Assembly: GCA_021030915.1 (NCBI GenBank)
Contig: JAGEMR010000014.1
Span: 1 to 64,000, forward strand
DNA length: 64,000 nt
Source: Astrothelium macrocarpum
Lineage: Eukaryota > Ascomycota > Dothideomycetes > Trypetheliales > Trypetheliaceae
Reading direction: 5' to 3'
Shown: one piece after another, positions 45,739-58,186 of the stretch
Layout: every line of letters begins with the position of its first letter
How positions within the stretch are numbered: the stretch's first letter is position 1
Program-made: the position numbers and the translations under genes
Notes under the pieces: model-generated
Databases searched by the model: none
Seen by the model: the letters and a program-made list of their open reading frames with translations, nothing else
What the model was told of the DNA's origin: nothing

Positions 45739-46155
45739 TTAGTCAACTTCAACACCCTTGGTTGTGAGATCTTTTCGCGCCTGATCGATTTGCATCATTA
45801 ATTCCTTGTGCGCCTCCGGAATATCGTTGAAGAATAGGACACCCCAGCCGAGTTTGAACAATAGATATGATCCGAACGAGACGATAGCCCAGAAAGGTAA
45901 CTTTGAACAATTCAGCCGCCGCTCAGAATAGAGGGGAAGCAATAGCTGGACTGTGTCCAGCCTGCTTATCAGCGAAATAAACTAACCACGGGGATTATTT
46001 CATCCTGCACTTGGCTTGGGAAAGGTACGAGGCCGAGAAAGCAAACGAGGTAAAGCTGTCCAATTGTGAGTTGTTTGAAGTTTCAACATAGGTTCATGCA
46101 AGCATACTGAGGCGACGGCAAGACCTATAGTGAGCGTCTGCTGCGCTTTGGTCAT
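45739..46155 (-). CDS. DPM3: Dolichol-phosphate mannose synthase subunit 3
   Basis: Three exons, 46155-46108, 46055-45987 and 45900-45739, with introns of 52 and 86 nt, give 92 residues, exactly the usual DPM3 size. It begins MTKAQQTLTIGLAVAS, continues LYLVCFLGLVPFP and QDEIIPV, then LPFWAIVSFGSYLLFKLGWGV and FNDIPEAHKELM, with a short coiled tail ending GVEVD. Two membrane helices anchor the DPM1 catalytic subunit in the ER membrane for N-glycan, O-mannose and GPI synthesis. A 15-codon in-frame stretch before LPFW (part of the 86-nt intron) could be retained, but family length argues for removal. Confidence 0.92.
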
Positions 46156-46476
46156 GATGCTAGATCGCAGGAGATCTGGTTCGAAAGCGGATCTGCTATA
46201 TCCAAGACCAACTCTGGCGCTTTTGTCGCTCTTCCTCTCCAACACCATCTGGAAGAACTTCGGGTAAATGTCCCTCGTTTCTCCTTCTAAAACCTTTGTG
46301 GCAAGGCCACACAATTACGAATGATACAAACGACTATCGATCCGAGGTTAGATTATAGACACAATCTTAATGTATCAATTTATCAAGATGTAATGGAAAA
46401 TCCTCACACTTGCCAGTCGGTCGTGCGGTGTTGTAGACATGCGGCTATTATATAAACTCAGATTTGAGCATTCTTC
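46156..46476. other. Divergent promoter of DPM3 and smgGDS-like gene
   Basis: About 320 bp with no open frame of note. No motif is assigned. Confidence 0.5.
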
Positions 46477-48655
46477 ATGTCTTCACAAAACCTAGAGCAC
46501 GAGTCGGCCGAAATCTCGTCACTACTTTCGAATTCTGATATATCCAACTCGTCAAAGGTCGTTAGAATATTGGACATCTTACCCGGGTTAAAAGCCTCGC
46601 CATACCATCACACGCGAGCCTGGAAGGTATTAGCTGATGCAAGTCGAGAGGGTGAGAGTGAAATTTTGTTTTTCTCCTTTATCCTCGTTCTTCTTGACGC
46701 TTTGAATTTCACAAGTTCGATTATAGGCCTCTCATCAAAGCTAATGCCTGCAGATCAATGGCGTGAGCCATTTGGCCATGGGGGTTTACTAGCCTACAGC
46801 GCTTCCATCCTTTTCAATGCTCGTATAACCCACGATGCCTCCATTTCGTTGGAAACCCCTGCGGATCAGAGCGTCTATGAGCTATCAGATGCACCTATTT
46901 GCATCGAGGAGCATCTACAACTACTTCGTTTCGTTGGCAACTGTTGCATAGATCATAGTAGGTATACTCCGAAACCGAAGAATGAACACGTAGACTAGAT
47001 AGCAATTGACAAAGACCTTAGATGGCAATCGCCAGATCATTATCGATAAAGGTCTTCTAGAAGACATTGAAGCATCAATTTTAAATCCAAATTTTGCATC
47101 AGTCGCCTCAACAGTACTTTTCAACATCTTTAACGACTACGGTAGCGTACCAACAGCTTGTTCCAACATCAAATTGCTAATTATATGAAAAGAGCCTGCA
47201 CAAAAAGCCTCTACCTCAGAGCTGTTTCACGCATGCTTTTTGTCGCTGAACAATAGGACGATTGAGGTTCACGATAGCGCATTTTACTGCACTTGTCAGA
47301 ATATACATACCATCCTCCAGAATCTAGATATTGATGAACTCCTCGCACATGACAGAATCTTCTCGTCCGATGCGATTTTGCTTATCGACTACGTCATGAC
47401 GACAGGACCGAAAATTGAGGATCTCGAAGACTATTTTACGTTAGTAAGCTCTAGCATCATCTTACTCCGTAGCCTCCGAACTGGACAAAATAACTCCCGT
47501 GGGTCTGTGTATTGTGTCCTCTTTATATTTCAAACCCTTTCAGAGCGGTTGGAAAGCCTGCAGTCTGATCCAAGTGACGCAGAGAATCAGTCCATACTGG
47601 AAGCTGCGCGCAGCGAGCTGCTCGAATATCTTTGCGATATAGCAAGCAATACGGCCATCGCCAATCTTAAGGAACAAGCCCGAGGTAGTGAAATATTTCC
47701 TCAACTTCGCCGGTGGCTGGATGACGAAGAGCAGCAATTCCCCACATCATGTATTGAGTGTGCAAGCCTTTTCCTAGGCAACCTTGCCCGCAATGACCGT
47801 GCATGTGAAGAATTGGTGCATGAGCAAGGAATCCACAAGTTTCTTATCCACTTCTTAAAGAATAGCAATGATCGCCGCGTTCTCCATGCTGTAGGCGGTT
47901 GCCTTAGGAATATTGCTGTACCAGAAAGAAATAAGGAGATCATTGCCCAAGCTGGGGCGTTTGAAGCAGTCATGAATATACTGCAGATGCGTGTGGTGCA
48001 AGAGTTGCCATATCTCGGAGCATGCATCATACGTCAACTTGTCAATAGCTCCTTTGTCAATGTTCAAAAACTTGTATCAGATTCCCGACGCGATAGCGAG
48101 GCAGGGCCAGATTCCAAATCTACCTCCTATTTCGATGTTCTGCTGCAAGCTTCATCTCAAAGTGACGATTTCGCTATCAGAGCCGAGGTTGCTCGGACAA
48201 TCGCTGCTATTTTTCGTGTTCTGTCTTCAACCAAAGAACCACAAAATCAAATTGATTTCTTACGCCAGCAGATTTTTTCACATGCCGGGCTACTTTCTCC
48301 AATCGAGGCTGTCCTGCGGCAGGAGCAATCTCAGCCGCTCCGGTCTGAAGGCTGGTTTACCTTGGCATTGATGACACAGAGCGACGAAGGTGCTAGGGCT
48401 GTTGCTGAATTGTTGGAAGATGATGAGATGCTTAGACTCTTAGATGAGCGGGTCAACGTTGTTCAGACCAATTATGGTAGTGGAGAAAACAGCGCGCAGG
48501 ATGACTCGGACAAGCAAAGACAGAACGTGATTTTACTTATAACGTCATTGATGCAGAAGAATGGGGCATGGCAAAGTGGCAAAGTGCCTGATAACCGAGT
48601 GGGAAAGTTCAAAAATCTGCTCAAAGAGCAAGGTGTGGAATGGTCGAAAAGTTGA
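46477..48655 (+). CDS. smgGDS/RAP1GDS1-like armadillo protein
   Basis: Three exons, 46477-46957, 47022-47141 and 47193-48655, with introns of 64 and 51 nt, give 687 residues. Armadillo-type helices run through the protein: EHLQLLRFVGNCCIDHNGNRQ at the first join, VLFNIFNDYEPAQKA at the second, then CASLFLGNLARNDRACEELV and RRVLHAVGGCLRNIAVPERNKEII. This matches the fungal relatives of mammalian smgGDS, which bind small GTPases with prenylated tails and act as chaperones or exchange factors. The target GTPase here is unknown. The joins are supported because both restore an armadillo repeat. It is convergent with separase. Confidence 0.85.
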
Positions 48656-48866
48656 AGGGGCTGCAGTTGAATGGCGGCAAACTACATTGTTCCCCACAGC
48701 GCTGTAGCTAAGTCATGTTATCAGCCACGGACGTTAAGACACGATGAAGTGAATATTTAATCTCGGTGTTTTTGTATTACATCGAATGTGAGCACAACAC
48801 TCATCTTCATAGTAATAGATAGAAGGACTGGATGAAACAATACGAATAGACGCTCAAATGTAAGAC

Positions 48867-51800
48867 CTATCCATTCAACCACATGGGTATACCATAGACC
48901 ACGGGCGCCGCGCCATTCAAATACCTCAAATAACATTCCCCCCGACTCCTCGCCACCGACTCTGACAAACTCCTTCCCTTCTGCCTTGGTCCATCCCAAG
49001 ATCGTCCCCCAGTATCCACATCGCTCTTCACGTCCATCCTCTTCCCTCCCCTCTTCCTCGGCGTCTTCGTCGCCCTCGACCCCTTCTCCCCAGCCCCCGC
49101 GGTCGTCGCAGCAGCAGCAGCAGGCCAAAGCCCCCACTCCTCGCCCAACCGCAGACTAAACCGATCGATATCCTTATCCGTAACGTCCCACAACGTCGCA
49201 CACACCCCCATACACGGACTCGTCTCTCCCACCTTCTTCCCTTGCCCCTCCTCCCCACACTCTCTTCGCACCTCGCCCTCCACGTCCCTCAGCCTTCCCT
49301 CCTCATCGCTCCAGCCCGCGCCCAAATACCCCAACACCGTGCCATGCGGCTCGTACTCGCCATTCTCGGTGACGGCGCCGCTGCTGCAGCCCATGAGCCA
49401 CACGACGCTCGCGCAGCGCGAGAGGCGTTTGATGGTGCGCGTGCGGATGTACTGGGCGCCGCTGCCGTGGCCAAAGTACAGCAGGATGGAGGAGTGGGTG
49501 AGGAGCGTGGAGAAGTCGTGTTCGGAGGGGGCAAGCGCGGTGAGAGAGGGGATGGGTGAGTGTGGGTTCGGAGGGAGAGAGTGGAGGGGGGAGGAGAGGA
49601 CGCGCTGGGTGTGGGTTAGATCGGAGGAGGGGTTGAGGATGTATGAGATGTTTGAGCGGTTTGAGTAGAAGGTTTGGGACGGCTGGTCTTCCTGGTTGGG
49701 GAGTTGTGGGCTGCGCTTCTGGTGTTGTTTGGTTTGCTGGCGCTGGATGAGGATTCGATCCCTGAGGGCCTTCATGCTGGGTACTCTGCTTATTGCTAGC
49801 CCATCTAGACACGGTAGACTTTCCCAGGGGAAGGGATGCAATTCCTTGTCTAAGATCAGAATCATGTGCTTCTGTGTCGTCCGAACCTCTGTTTGACTCG
49901 CTGCTTCGTGATAAGCCTTCAGCGCATCAATGGTCTCCGTAACGATAACGTCAAAATCAATCTCATCGTATGCATTACGCTCGCCGTTGAACTGCAAGAT
50001 GTCCATGACGAAGTAGATCAAGTCCATCAACGCCTCCTCGATTCCCAGGGAGTCATCCGCCGCATTACCAAGACCAACGAAAAGCTCCAATGCCCTTGAA
50101 TCAAGATTGACATGCTGATTAGCGTTGCTACTTTTCTTGCCCTTGATGTTAACCGCGGATCGACTACTGCCTCGGCGTGACGGCAGATGGCGATCCAAAA
50201 TATTTTGAAAGGACTTGGAAAATCGAGCCAAAAGATGTGGATACCTTGCATGCTGGGAAAAAATCCCTCGAAAGCCACCAAGCCAAATATTCTCAATATT
50301 GCACAAGAGATCTCTTAGTCGTGCATCCAAAGCCTCACGCTCAGCCCACCAAGCCGTTTTGGCTCCTTTGATACTCATGTCACGAGTATCGTGAGTGCTA
50401 GTATTGGAAAGGGAGATGATATCAAGTAGCTCCTTTTTGCCTTGGCTGAACGTGAACGGCTCGTCATTGTCGATGTCGTCGGCTTTCTGGCGTGTTATAG
50501 GGAGTCGTAACACGAAGGGTGTCTCGTTGGCATAGTAGCGTGCCAGAATGAACTCTTCTTGCTCCTCATTTATGGAGATGGAAACGGCATCCCATGATTC
50601 CGGAATGATGTCGACATAATCACGTTGAAACTGGAACAGACTCGGTACGGCTACAATAGTTGATAAGAAATCTGTTTTTGGCCAGCTAAGTAACTCTTCG
50701 CGATTGTTCTGTCTTTTGTCAATGGAGGTGGCGGTGATGTCGCTTTGGAAGGCATGGCTTCTTGACATCTCTATCTCAAAGTCAGCTATAATGTCGCGGG
50801 GAACTGCACTGAATTGAATTCACCTAATGATCTTGCAGCGACCAACACTTGGGAATAATTATTGGGATGATCAGCCTTTATAGTTGACAAAAGCATTGTG
50901 ACGTGTCCGAGCATGCCACACAGATTATGAAGAACAGCAGTGCTACCAAGTTGCAACGCCTTCTCATTGACTTCGAAGACACAGTCTTTAGCTTGCTGTA
51001 AGACAGCAATGAAGTCTGCCTTGCTTGGATTTACTTTCCGACCTTGCTTGACTGGTGACTGAGACCTGCTTTGACCGGTCTGTCGTGAGCCCATGGCTGA
51101 ATTAGAATCAGGTAATATCTCATGCATGCCTTGATTTCTCTGGACAATCGCAGGAAATGATATGGTGGACTCGGGTAGAATATTGAAAGTAAAGTCTGAA
51201 CTCAGCAGGTCTAGACCCTGAGAAAGAAGACTCTTGAAGTTTGCTGTCCCATATACAATAGCATCCTTGAGACCTATCATCATCTTTTGTGCATCAAGTA
51301 GGATCTCGCCAGCCTGAGAAGCGTTTTCTTGAAGAAGCAGAATGACCGCTTTTGCAGCTAAAAGAGCGACGAGCGATCCAGCCAGACGCGGACATTCTAG
51401 ATAACTCTCCTTCCAGCTTTCCGTTAGTTGATGTTGTTCGGTTTTGAGCAAGTGCTTTGCCGTGGATTTGCGCTGGGGCTTCGCACATCTGGAAGGTTTT
51501 GTAGGCTTTTTCTGCTTCACGTCGCTACCGAGCTTCATTTCACCAAAGGCATCTCCTAGATCAATCATACTGGAACGCAATCGACCGAGATTATTGATGT
51601 ATGGAGAAGACATCAATTCTTTCAAGGTGGATATGGCGCTTTCATTGCATTGTAGTTCCACGTCTCCCTTCCCACCCAATTGACTCAGTCGTGCCAGCGA
51701 CTGATAGTACAGTACCGAGTCTTGAGTCCTGTTTGGCGCCTGCTGAGATGGACCTATCTTCTCCAACAAATGATGAGCTTCATCATGTCGATGACCGCGA

Positions 51801-54800
51801 CCCCAGTAGACACTGATCTTGGCGCGTACTCTGAAAAGCAACGCATCTGCCTGGACGGCATTGGCAATCCTTTCTGCCTGCTCACCATAATACACTGATT
51901 CTTGGAATAAGCCCATGTGGCTATAGATGTCTGCTAGATGTAATAAAGCTCGGACCAAAGACGAGACTAAAGGCCAAAAAGCGGAACCAATCAGCTTCTC
52001 GTGCGTCATAGACGTCACAGGAAGAGATAAATTCGAATTGATCCCCACATTAGCAAGCTCTTCAGTTAAGACCTCTACATCGGACTCCAAGCTTTCAGTT
52101 ATTGCAGCACTGGGCTTCGAAATGTGTCGATTTTCTAGAATTACCCAATTCCTTTGGTAAAGTCTTATACTACGCTTCGCTTGTGCCAGCGCTTCGTCGT
52201 TGTGGCCAGAAAAAAGTGCAAGTAGCGAAGATAGGTTCGAAGCATCTGCAACAAATTTATTGTACTTTATGCGTCCAGAGCTTGAGCTAGTAGAACCAAT
52301 CAACTTTTGGATTCCAGGGCTTTGGTTTGCGAACAAAGTGACCTCATTCAGTATCTCACAGCTAGAGCAGTTAGTTTTCAGTCCTCGAAAGAAGGAAACT
52401 AGAGCACACTTACGATTTGTCCAGGCTAGCGTCATCAATATTGTATTCCACATCCACTATTTGCACTCGTAATTTCGTATCAGGCGGTACCAAAGAACAA
52501 GTTGCCAAAGACTTGGCGTCTGTGAGGTGGACGCCAGCTTTCCCGGTATATCCGAGCCGAAGGTATTGCAAAGCGAGCTCGGTGTTGAGATTGACTAAGG
52601 ACGTAGGATCACTCCTCTTTTGAAGTTCTTTCATTCTCAATGTCATGCGAAGGATAGCTATTCGTTGCATCTCGAGGCCTTGCATGTCCAAAAATTCTGC
52701 CACCACTTGCAGCTGTGTCTCGAAAGATTCGACGTCATCCACTTTTTCCAACAAGTCATCCCAAGTTGACGAAGTTTCCACCGTCGACTGCCAACTGAGC
52801 AGCGCTGGTTCAATCTCTTCAAATCGGGGCAAGCCAACCAGGAAGTTTTTCCCAATCTCCCATCCAGCTTGAATATGCGCTTGGAATCTTTCGAGGCCAG
52901 CATCAGCTCCTAAGTTTCCTTTTGCACAACAATCTTCCATTGCAAGCAAAGAAAGCTGATCATTCAATATGGCCGGATAGTCTGTTACAAGTTGCAGGAC
53001 CGTCTTCTGGACTCTTCGCCGGCGTATGGGAAACGTTGTAGATGTGTATATGGCAAACAGACGTTCAATGTTATCATGCAATGCACTCATAATAGGTTTA
53101 TCAATAGTTCGGCGTGAATTAAGGCCTGTTGAAATCACGTGTAGCTGGTGTTCCAGGAGAAGACCTCGTTCAGCAGCTGTCAAGTTCGAACTCTCGAAAT
53201 AGGATTCGATACCTTGGCTCATGCAATCTTCATGCTTCATCCTCGTCGAAAAGAGTTTGAGAAGGCGTGCTAGTTGACCAATTTGGTCATCAGAGGTCCA
53301 TACAACGTGAAAAGCATTACTGGCTGCAAGTCTCGCCGCTTCTCGCAACGAGCCGCGTTGGATGCAGAATCTAATGGCGTCGGTGTTCGCATTCTGTGCC
53401 TTATGAAATTTCCCCAGCGCATCAAGGGCAACGGTAAGTTTCTCGAGCTTGGTAGCAAAAAGGCCAGCTTCCTTTTCAGACTCACTACGCGATCGCAACA
53501 AATCGACAGATCGAATAAGAGCTTGGATAGATCCTTCTGAGGCACTGGCGTTGGAAGCTTTGCTTCGATGTGATTGAAACGCCCAATATAGATTTGAGAT
53601 CTTGATGATGTACTGGCCAGGAATAATGTCTCGAGGAATGTCAAGTTCTGCACATTCAGTCCAGGATTCGACGAAGAATATGGCTTTAGAACAATCTTGC
53701 AAAAGATCATCGAAATCATCCCAAGAAATATCATTATTGGCAACCAAAGGCTTTAAAACCCCAAGCACAGAATCAACCGACGCTTTCGCGGCTTGGACGG
53801 CTATGACTTGAGGAAGTGATCTTTTGGGTGGAGGGTTTGTTAGTGGCTCCCTATGTGAGGTAGAATCCATGAACCGAACAAGAAAATGTAAAGCATTGAA
53901 AATGACTGCATTGGAGGCCTTCAGAATATCCACATTACTCGTTTCAGACGATGAGTTGGTCTTGCGCGAGTTCCTGAGGAGGAATTTAACGGCTGCCCGC
54001 CGGAATGCCATGATAGGAGGCAAGACCAGGCTCTGCTCTGAGAGCTCGCTAAAACGCATGCATGTTGCCAAAACCTCCAGTCCAGCATTGACAGCCACCT
54101 CCAGATCGATGTCTTTGGTCATGTCAGATGTTTCAAATGTAGGCAGAAGTTCAAAGGAGAGCGTAGCGAGCCGTAGCTCGAGGATAATTTGTTCCGTTGA
54201 CTTTCCTGTTTTCTTGCTAATGGTTAGAGCGGATTCCGCATGGCCAAATGCTGCCTGGAGGTTTTCGGCATTCTGAGCAAGTGTACTGAGCAGTGATTCC
54301 AAAGATGCGCAGGAGCCACAGCTTCTGTAGCTTTCTCCCAAGCCGGCCCGATCCCGTAGTAGCTTTTGTAATGCCGAGGTCAAATCGAGTGCTACGCTGT
54401 AGACCTGCTTCGGGTTGATAGAACTCCTGGTTGCAAAAGCATCTAACCATTTGACGTAGGGCTCCAAAATGCTGGCGCCGATGTCATTCTGGTGATTCAC
54501 AAGGCCCCACCACTGTATTTTTGTCGCGAAGGCCAAGTGCTGCAGAGTGAATCCGGTTTGGGGGCTTGGATAGGTCTTTGTATCGGAAGCAATTGCATCT
54601 TCCGATCTGGAAGTGGACGGGCAAAGGGATAGGTACATGTGACTGAGTGATTGTAATTGATGAGCTACCTTCTCTTTTGATACGCCTATTGCAATAGTAC
54701 GTAAAACTAAGGTTGCAGGGCAGCACAAGGAGTCATCGGTCAAATATTCCAGAACAGCCTCTGTGATCGATGGCCGTTTCGCAGCTGAGATGAGTCGTAG

Positions 54801-55739
54801 CACATGTAGTTGATGGTTCACAATAACAGGCAATGCCGGACTATCAAAATTTATTGTGTTGAAGCATAGTAAGGTTGCCAGCGTTTCGCGTTCTTTGTGT
54901 AAGGCAATGCCGTTGCTCTCATCTTTCTTCATTTTAGCCAGGTCAGACCCTCTCGATTCCTCTTTCATGATCTTCTCGAGTCGACCTTTCAGAATTGATA
55001 ACTCTTTGATAGCAAGCGTGTCAAGTCGAAGATTGATAAGCTTTCCAATAAGAGCCAACATGCCATTCTCCAGCTGCAAAGCCGGTAACGTCTTTTCCGC
55101 GTGACCGTTGAGTTTGGATAATCTCAAACGGGCGAACGCGAGTCTTGCGCATTCTGCTACAGCAACGACACCGGCAGCTGGACCTTGACTGCCAATGGGA
55201 GTGGAGGAGCAACTTGGGCGAAGTGTAGAGGACTTCTGATTATTATTCGATACAGCATTGACTTGAACCTGTTTCAGAGGGCTTCCATTCGGCATAGACG
55301 TACGTTCGTCGCATCCTTTGGAAGATTTTCCATTGTGAGCTTGATGTTTCGAAGATGCCTGTGCATCCACCGACGGCCGGCATCTAAGAGCGTCCGTCAA
55401 GGTTCTGAGAGATATATTCACCACATCCTGTGCCAGAGTATATTGTTCCTTTGCGTTTAGCTGTAGGCTCGCCTCATCTTCGTGAACGCGAATCACGGTT
55501 CCCGATTTTGCTTCCGATGTCGCTTTCGTGCCATATTCTATCGCCGCCTTTAGTCGCGTCTTACCCCGGGGATTTGGAGCCCGGCCATTCCTCCCTTCCG
55601 ATTTGGATGCGACATTCTCTTTGCCTGATTGCTGCGCGTTAAGAAGATCTCGAAGTGTAGAAACTGTTGTCGAAGAAGAGGTTGCAGTCGATCTCAACGC
55701 GTTTCGAACCGCTTCCGCTTGGGTTTGGCGCTTCCCCAT
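48867..55739 (-). CDS. ESP1: Separase (cohesin-cleaving cysteine protease)
   Basis: Three exons, 55739-52414, 52361-50824 and 50770-48867, with introns of 52 and 53 nt, sum to 2,256 codons, a 2,255-residue protein of the expected fungal size. The long N-terminal part is a helical solenoid (TPR-like). The C-terminal peptidase C50 domain carries LDKELHPFPWESLPCL, the catalytic histidine in ILLYFGHGSGAQYI (about residue 2056) and the catalytic cysteine in VWLMGCSSGAV (about residue 2083). It ends LRYLNGAAPVVYGIP. Separase cleaves the kleisin Scc1/Rad21 at anaphase and is held inactive by securin. The start is the first true ATG (MGKRQTQAEAVRNALRS). In the catalytic exon the coding strand turns from C-rich to G-rich, with an insert rich in Lys, Arg and Gly near the end. 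Confidence 0.93.
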
Positions 55740-56047
55740 ACGTCCGAAGGTCTCGGCACCTTCCACAACAATTCCTGATAAAAAATTTAAGTATTATGAA
55801 GTTCTCACCCCAGGCATATCGTCATTAGGAGTCAGTGTTGTTCTAACAGTGTCCAATCAGAAATGCGGATGTAGTGGGCCTGTTGACCCAGCAACAGCCC
55901 TGTGGCTCTCGTGATGCGAGTTCGAACATTTCCACTTTCACTGCTGCTGATTCAATCTCCTGCCAAACACTTTTTGCGCAGGCTACCCCTGAGCGAAATG
56001 CAAAAGGTCATTGAGTGAGGACAGAAACAAAGTACGGTTTCCTCCTA
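55740..56047. other. Divergent promoter of separase and membrane-protein gene
   Basis: About 308 bp between the two start codons. No motif is assigned. Confidence 0.4.
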
Positions 56048-56758
56048 ATGGCAAGCCGCATTGCAGTATGTTGGCAATGCGCATCTGCAAGCCTCCATGC
56101 TCTTCGCATAAGAAGAGGAATCACATTGCTTCAATTCAAACGACCATTCGCTTCTACAAAACTACTGCTGCGTTCCACTTCCGACCCAACCTCATCCGTG
56201 TTTCCGATTTTCCAACCCGCCTTCTGGCGCTCTATCCTCCCCAAACGTAGCCGTCCTCGCCCGGATTCTTCGCACAGTCCATCTCGGCCGCACTGGCTCA
56301 AGAATCCAGCCACGCATGTCATAATGCTCTCTCTACTCGCGGGATCCCAGGCAATACAGATTCTCACATTGAAGCGAGAGCACCAAAACTACAGCCTCCG
56401 CACTGATGCCCACATTGCGAAATTAAGAGAGGTGGTGGGACGTGTACAACAGGGTGAGGATGTGGACGTTAAGAAGGAGCTAGGGACGGGAGACGAGAAA
56501 CGGGAAAAGGAATGGGAAGAAGTGATGAGAGAGGTTGCAAAGGAAGATGAAATTTTTGCTAGACGAAGGAGAAAGAGGGAAGAGAACGCAAAGCTTCGAG
56601 AACGTGATGTCAGTGAGTTGGAAGCTGTCGGTCGCACTGAGAACCAGCCGTCGGAAGAAGGGAGCAAAGCTCAACATCAGGCAACATCTAGGGAAGCTAC
56701 TACGACCGAACCAGAAAATGCTGGCAGTAGTAACACTTCGCAAATCCGTTTCTATTGA
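56048..56758 (+). CDS. Small mitochondrial inner-membrane-type protein (DUF5321-like)
   Basis: A single exon of 236 residues starts at the first ATG in frame (MASRIAVCW). The N-terminus is basic and acid-poor, as in a mitochondrial presequence. A conserved-looking block follows: FWRSILPKRSRP, WLKNPATHVIMLSLLAGSQAIQIL (one membrane helix), then a long charged coiled coil (AHIAKLREVVGRVQQGE, EKEWEEVMREV). FWRSxxPK plus NPAT with a membrane helix resembles the fungal DUF5321 family of unknown function; this assignment is from memory of motifs. The tail is low-complexity Glu/Ser/Thr. It is divergent from separase across about 308 bp. Confidence 0.65.
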   Translation: MASRIAVCWQCASASLHALRIRRGITLLQFKRPFASTKLLLRSTSDPTSSVFPIFQPAFWRSILPKRSRPRPDSSHSPSRPHWLKNPATHVIMLSLLAGSQAIQILTLKREHQNYSLRTDAHIAKLREVVGRVQQGEDVDVKKELGTGDEKREKEWEEVMREVAKEDEIFARRRRKREENAKLRERDVSELEAVGRTENQPSEEGSKAQHQATSREATTTEPENAGSSNTSQIRFY

Positions 56759-58186
56759 GATGTGTCTTTGCACTTCACCCGCTTCAAAGCTGAATCCTCG
56801 GCTAAACACATATCGTTCAGTGAGAATGCATTCTCGGAGGTATGCGCGCCTCCCCTAGTGATGATACTCTTGTACCTTGATCCAGGCCAATGGAACATCC
56901 AAAGCCAGTTACAGTTTGGTCTCCTGAATGTTCCGTTTACAGACGCAAGAATATCGATAATCATACTTTGGATGGCCTAATTAGTTTAGCCCTTTACGAC
57001 AGACACGCAGAAGGTAATACGAGAGTTGCGACTTTTGGATAGCGCCCAGACCAACGGCAATAATCTCACGGACATGGCCGACAACCCTATGGCCGTCATG
57101 GCTCGGTTTGTGAGGACGTATGTTCTGGTGACTAAATGTGCTATGCACCTTGGCTTTCTTGTGAACATTCCACTTCTGTGCCACATTGTTTTAGAAACAT
57201 GAAGACCTTATCGACGAGCTGAAAATGAAACATTTCCTACAAGAGAATGGACCAATGATAGTTGCAAAGCTTCTCCGCATAAGAAGGTGACACTTTAATT
57301 TCAGCAAACGTACTGAAACAGGGTCCTCCATCGTAAAACAACAGCGATAGGCGCAAACGCTCGTACCAGGTCGCAGTCCTAGTTCAACTAAATATGGGGA
57401 GAGCCATGTCGAAGTTTCATTTTCCCGATTTCTCCTACTCTAGACATCCATTCTACATAATGATGCCAGTCTTAACATGTCGGCTTAATGCTCGTTACTT
57501 CTGCGATCCCAAATCTTCACTCCCCCGGGGGGGGTGGCCAGTAAAGACTCCCAACATGATCCCTGTTTCCTTTTCCTTTCTGAAGCATAACCGCCGCTGA
57601 TGCGCTTAAAAAAATGAAGACACAGCTCAAAAAGAAAATCTAGCGCCCTTCCGGATTTCCCAAACAAGTGGTTAGAAAAAGACGTTCCAAGCAGATAGAG
57701 AAATGGACTACATAGCGCGATGATACATCCATTCCACAGTGGGAAATGGGCGCGAAGTCCATGATAAAGTAACAGTTTCCTTCAAAAAGACCAAATCAAC
57801 AAAACGTAAAAAGCAAAATAGGTATCGGAACGACCGATATGGCCCGACACAATCGTGTATCCGTGCAGTGAGCCAGTTCATGCCTAAAAGAACCAAAATG
57901 CCACAAATGCCGTAACACCTAAAATGCGCCCATGACTGGTGACATGAATGTGAAAATGCGCGTAGATGTTGAAGTTGAGTTTGTCAAGAGATTCGTAAGT
58001 CGTCCATTCGGAATCCGGACATTCTCGGGGCTCTTCCTCGATGGGTCATATATTGCCAATACGCCGATGACTTCCCTAGACTGAGAGCAAAAAATTCGAG
58101 AATGAAACTCGTCGCCGGCTTAACTGTAGCCAAGAGTCTAGTAGCCAAAGCCTAGTTGCCACTTCGGTGGCGCTAGAAAGGTTTGG
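56759..58186. other. Intergenic 1.4 kb, nothing supported
   Basis: Short open stretches only. The long 3' flank of the zinc-finger gene lies at the right. No repeat or RNA was recognised. Confidence 0.45.

Noticed and set aside
49242..49668. Plus-strand frames opposite the separase catalytic exon
   Set aside because: The minus strand carries both catalytic motifs in order; the plus frames have none.
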